Of a stretch of 32,056 bases of DNA, positions 29,789 through 32,056 are shown piece after piece (within the stretch, counting starts at the first letter, position 1; every line of letters starts with the position of its first letter). This stretch comes from Nocardia pseudovaccinii NBRC 100343 (GTDB lineage: Bacteria > Actinomycetota > Actinomycetes > Mycobacteriales > Mycobacteriaceae). A program made the translations under genes and the position numbers. The notes beneath the pieces are model-generated. The model had not been told where the DNA came from. It worked only from the letters and a program-made list of their open reading frames with translations, and did no database searches. The stretch is taken from assembly GCF_001613225.1 (NCBI RefSeq), contig NZ_BDBY01000262.1:1-32056 (forward strand). The letters run 5' to 3'.

Positions 29789-31002
29789 CGACGATCGAAA
29801 CTCCGGGAGGCAAGCTGGTCCGGAGCCAGGGCGTGACCGCACCGCTCGGCTTCCGAGCGGCGGGCATCGCCGCAGGCATTAAGGCCAGCGGAAAACCCGA
29901 TCTGGCACTGGTATTCAACGAGGGGCCGGAATACGCGGCCGCTGGCGTGTTCACCCGCAACCAGGTGAAGGCCGCACCGGTGCTGTGGTCGCAGCAGGTG
30001 CTCACCGCAGGCCGTCTGCGTGCGGTGATCCTGAATTCCGGTGGGGCCAACGCGTGTACCGGTCCGGGCGGATTCCAGGACACCCACCAGACCGCCGAGG
30101 AATTGGCCAAGGCGCTGAGCAATTGGGGCACCGAAACCGGTGCGGGCGAAATCGCCGTCTGCTCAACGGGTTTGATCGGCGACCGGCTGCCGATGGACAA
30201 GGTGGTTCCGGCCGTCACCGAGATCGTGCACGAAATGGGCGGCGGGCTGTCCGGCGGTCTCGATGCGGCATACGCGATCATGACCACCGATACCGTGCCC
30301 AAGGAAGCGGCCTTCCACCACCGCGACAAGTGGAATGTCGGCGGCATGGCCAAGGGCGCGGGCATGCTCGCCCCATCGCTGGCGACCATGCTGGTGGTGC
30401 TCACCACCGATGCCGCCGCAACTGCCGAACAACTGGATCGCGCGCTGCGCAACGCGACTCGGCTCACCTTCGACCGGCTCGATGTCGACGGCTCCTGCTC
30501 CACCAACGACACCGTGCTGCTGCTCGCCAACGGGGCGAGCGAGGTCACGCCGTCGCAGGAGGACCTCGACGCGGCGGTGCTCGCGGTCTGCGACGATCTG
30601 GCCGCCCAGCTGATGGCCGATGCCGAAGGCGTGACCAAGCGGGTGCAGATCACCGTCGCCGGTGCGGTCTCCGAGGACGAGGCGCTGATCGCGGCGCGTG
30701 CTGTCGCCCGCGACAGTCTGGTCAAGACCGCGCTCTTCGGTTCCGACCCGAACTGGGGCCGGGTGCTCGCCGCCGTCGGCATCGCACCGGTCACCCTGGA
30801 TCCGAACCGGATCTCGGTGTCGTTCAACGGAAATCCGGTCTGTGTCGACAGTGTCGGCGCGCCGGGTGCGCGCGAGGTCGACCTGTCCGGCGCCGATATC
30901 GAGGTACGGATCGAACTGAATGTCGGTGACGGCACCGCCACCGTGCGGACCACCGACCTGTCGCACGGCTATGTCGAAGAGAATTCGGCCTACAGCTCAT
31001 GA
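29785..31002 (+). CDS. argJ: bifunctional ornithine acetyltransferase/N-acetylglutamate synthase
   Basis: A 405-residue ArgJ, which moves the acetyl group from N-acetylornithine to glutamate and so runs the cyclic arginine pathway. The precursor cleaves itself before Thr201 in AKGAGMLAPSLATML, making the N-terminal nucleophile. Other conserved stretches are LNSGGANACTGPGGFQD, CSTGLIGDRLPMDKV and DVDGSCSTNDTVLLLANG. GTG 29785 overlaps the argC stop and has AGGAG before it. Its TGA overlaps the ATG of the leader element that links it to argB. Confidence 0.97.
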   Translation: MTTIETPGGKLVRSQGVTAPLGFRAAGIAAGIKASGKPDLALVFNEGPEYAAAGVFTRNQVKAAPVLWSQQVLTAGRLRAVILNSGGANACTGPGGFQDTHQTAEELAKALSNWGTETGAGEIAVCSTGLIGDRLPMDKVVPAVTEIVHEMGGGLSGGLDAAYAIMTTDTVPKEAAFHHRDKWNVGGMAKGAGMLAPSLATMLVVLTTDAAATAEQLDRALRNATRLTFDRLDVDGSCSTNDTVLLLANGASEVTPSQEDLDAAVLAVCDDLAAQLMADAEGVTKRVQITVAGAVSEDEALIAARAVARDSLVKTALFGSDPNWGRVLAAVGIAPVTLDPNRISVSFNGNPVCVDSVGAPGAREVDLSGADIEVRIELNVGDGTATVRTTDLSHGYVEENSAYSS

Positions 31003-31082
31003 GCGAGCGCAGCGAGCGAACATCAACACAGCCAGCTTCGCTGGGCATGGCGGAGCTGAGCGCCAGCGAGGCGCAGCCATGA
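30999..31082 (+). repeat. translational-coupling leader element, copy 3 (before argB)
   Basis: A 27-residue frame begins MSERSERTS and ends SASEAQP. Its ATG overlaps the argJ stop as ATGA and its TGA overlaps the argB ATG as ATGA. ATGGC (31047-31051) can pair with GCCAT (31076-31080) over the argB start codon, extended by one C-G pair. No other ribosome-binding site for argB is evident, so ribosomes finishing the leader may be the main route to argB. Confidence 0.8.
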
Positions 31083-32014
31083 CCAGCGATGCGGTGCGGG
31101 AACTTTCGGCGTTGGACAAGGCGCACGTCCTCGCCGACGCATTGCCGTGGCTGCAGAAGTTCCGCGACAAGATCGTAGTCGTCAAATACGGCGGCAACGC
31201 GATGATCGATGCGGAGCTCAAACAGGCCTTCGCCGCCGATATGACATTCCTGCGCACCGTCGGCGTACATCCGGTGGTGGTGCACGGCGGCGGACCGCAG
31301 ATCAGCGCGATGCTGAAAAAGCTCGGGCTGCAAGGTGAATTCCGCGGCGGCTTCCGGGTCACCACACCCGAGGTGATGGATGTGGTGCGGATGGTGCTGT
31401 TCGGTCAGGTCGGCCGGGAACTGGTCGGGCTGATCAATGCGCACGGTCCGTACGCGGTCGGTATCTCCGGTGAGGACGCGCGCCTGTTCACCGCGACCCG
31501 GCGCACCGTCGACGTCGACGGCGAGGCCACCGATATCGGTTTGGTCGGCGATGTCACCGAGGTGAATGCCGACGCCGTGCTCGACCTCATCGGCGCGGGG
31601 CGTATTCCGGTGGTCTCCACCATCGCCCCGGACGCCGACGGCGTGGTGCACAACATCAATGCCGACACCGCCGCCGCCGCACTCGCCGAGGGCATCGGCG
31701 CGGAAAAACTGGTGATTCTGACCGACGTCGAGGGCCTCTACACCAACTGGCCGGACCGTTCGTCGCTCACCTCGCACATCGACGCGGCCGAACTGGCCGA
31801 GTTGCTCCCGCGTCTGGATGCGGGCATGGTGCCCAAGATGGAAGCCTGCCTGCGCGCCGTGCAGGGCGGGGTGCCGACCGCACATGTCATCGACGGTCGC
31901 GTCCCGCATTCGGTGCTGTTGGAACTGTTCACCGGAGAAGGAATCGGAACGATGGTGACGCCCGCCCCGCTGCCGACGAGCGCGGCGGACACACTGAACG
32001 GAACGAAAATATGA
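31079..32014 (+). CDS. argB: acetylglutamate kinase
   Basis: A 311-residue amino-acid kinase that phosphorylates N-acetylglutamate, the second step of arginine synthesis and usually the arginine-feedback point. KIVVVKYGGNAM holds the phosphate-binding Lys; VVHGGGPQISAMLKKLG follows; VVSTIAPDADGVVHNINADTAA and LVILTDVEGLYTNWPD bind substrate and ATP; the C-terminal DAGMVPKMEACLRAVQGGVPTAH is complete when read across the family. ATG 31079 is fixed by the leader overlap. The stop overlaps another leader element (ATGA), so a further arg gene, probably argD, follows outside the window. Confidence 0.97.
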   Translation: MTSDAVRELSALDKAHVLADALPWLQKFRDKIVVVKYGGNAMIDAELKQAFAADMTFLRTVGVHPVVVHGGGPQISAMLKKLGLQGEFRGGFRVTTPEVMDVVRMVLFGQVGRELVGLINAHGPYAVGISGEDARLFTATRRTVDVDGEATDIGLVGDVTEVNADAVLDLIGAGRIPVVSTIAPDADGVVHNINADTAAAALAEGIGAEKLVILTDVEGLYTNWPDRSSLTSHIDAAELAELLPRLDAGMVPKMEACLRAVQGGVPTAHVIDGRVPHSVLLELFTGEGIGTMVTPAPLPTSAADTLNGTKI

Positions 32015-32056
32015 GCGAGCGCAGCGAGCGAACAATAAGCACAGCCGACCTATCGG
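32011..32056 (+). repeat. leader element, copy 4, cut by window end
   Basis: ATG 32011 overlaps the argB stop as ATGA and opens a frame reading MSERSERTISTADLS. The first 24 bases are identical to those of copy 3. The 3' half and the following gene are outside the window, so it could also be a true N-terminal extension of the next protein. Confidence 0.65.

Overview
The window is GC-rich actinobacterial DNA, most likely from Nocardia or a close mycolic-acid-producing relative. The clues are an antigen-85-type secreted mycolyltransferase-like esterase, a conservon-type signalling operon (sensor kinase, roadblock, DUF742, small GTPase), a WYL- and ECF-rich regulatory repertoire, and the argC-argJ-argB order. 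Many genes have a TANNNT -10 box six or seven bases before the start codon and no Shine-Dalgarno sequence, the pattern of leaderless actinobacterial genes. No tRNA, rRNA, CRISPR array, insertion sequence or phage gene was seen.

Layout. 1-5.0 kb: secreted esterase/mycolyltransferase, DUF427 protein, BEM46-like hydrolase, two unrecognised genes and a minus-strand remnant. 5.2-9.7 kb: four-gene conservon operon. 9.7-10.4 kb: a decayed maltose O-acetyltransferase start and a VOC protein. 10.45-13.2 kb: phosphoenolpyruvate carboxylase. 13.2-20.7 kb: a divergent catabolic locus. The minus arm is sugar-acid kinase, IclR regulator and RidA. The plus arm is a fold-type III PLP deaminase/dehydratase, an N-acyl-D-amino-acid deacylase-like amidohydrolase, KDPG aldolase and a GntP permease. 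20.7-28.5 kb: a run of regulator-target pairs (WYL/epoxide hydrolase, WYL/PPOX protein, epimerase, ECF42-type sigma with DGPF and RibD-C proteins, ArsR-like regulator). 28.7 kb to the end: arginine biosynthesis genes argC, argJ, argB.

Two results stand out. First, the 13.2-20.7 kb locus reads as a complete proposed route for N-acetyl-D-glucosaminate or a similar 2-acylamino sugar acid: uptake, deacylation, ammonia elimination to 2-keto-3-deoxygluconate, phosphorylation, then cleavage to pyruvate and glyceraldehyde 3-phosphate, with RidA removing reactive enamines and IclR as switch. Second, a recurring 72-84 base linker sits between genes of the same operon (upstream of iclR, the GntP gene and argB, and again after argB). 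Each complete copy is a tiny reading frame beginning MSER/VSER and ending SEAQ-X, whose stop codon overlaps the next gene's start as ATGA. The last 18 bases are identical in all three complete copies except for one base, and that base covaries with an internal ATGNC, so the element can form a hairpin over the downstream start codon. It looks like a mobile or repeated translational-coupling device.
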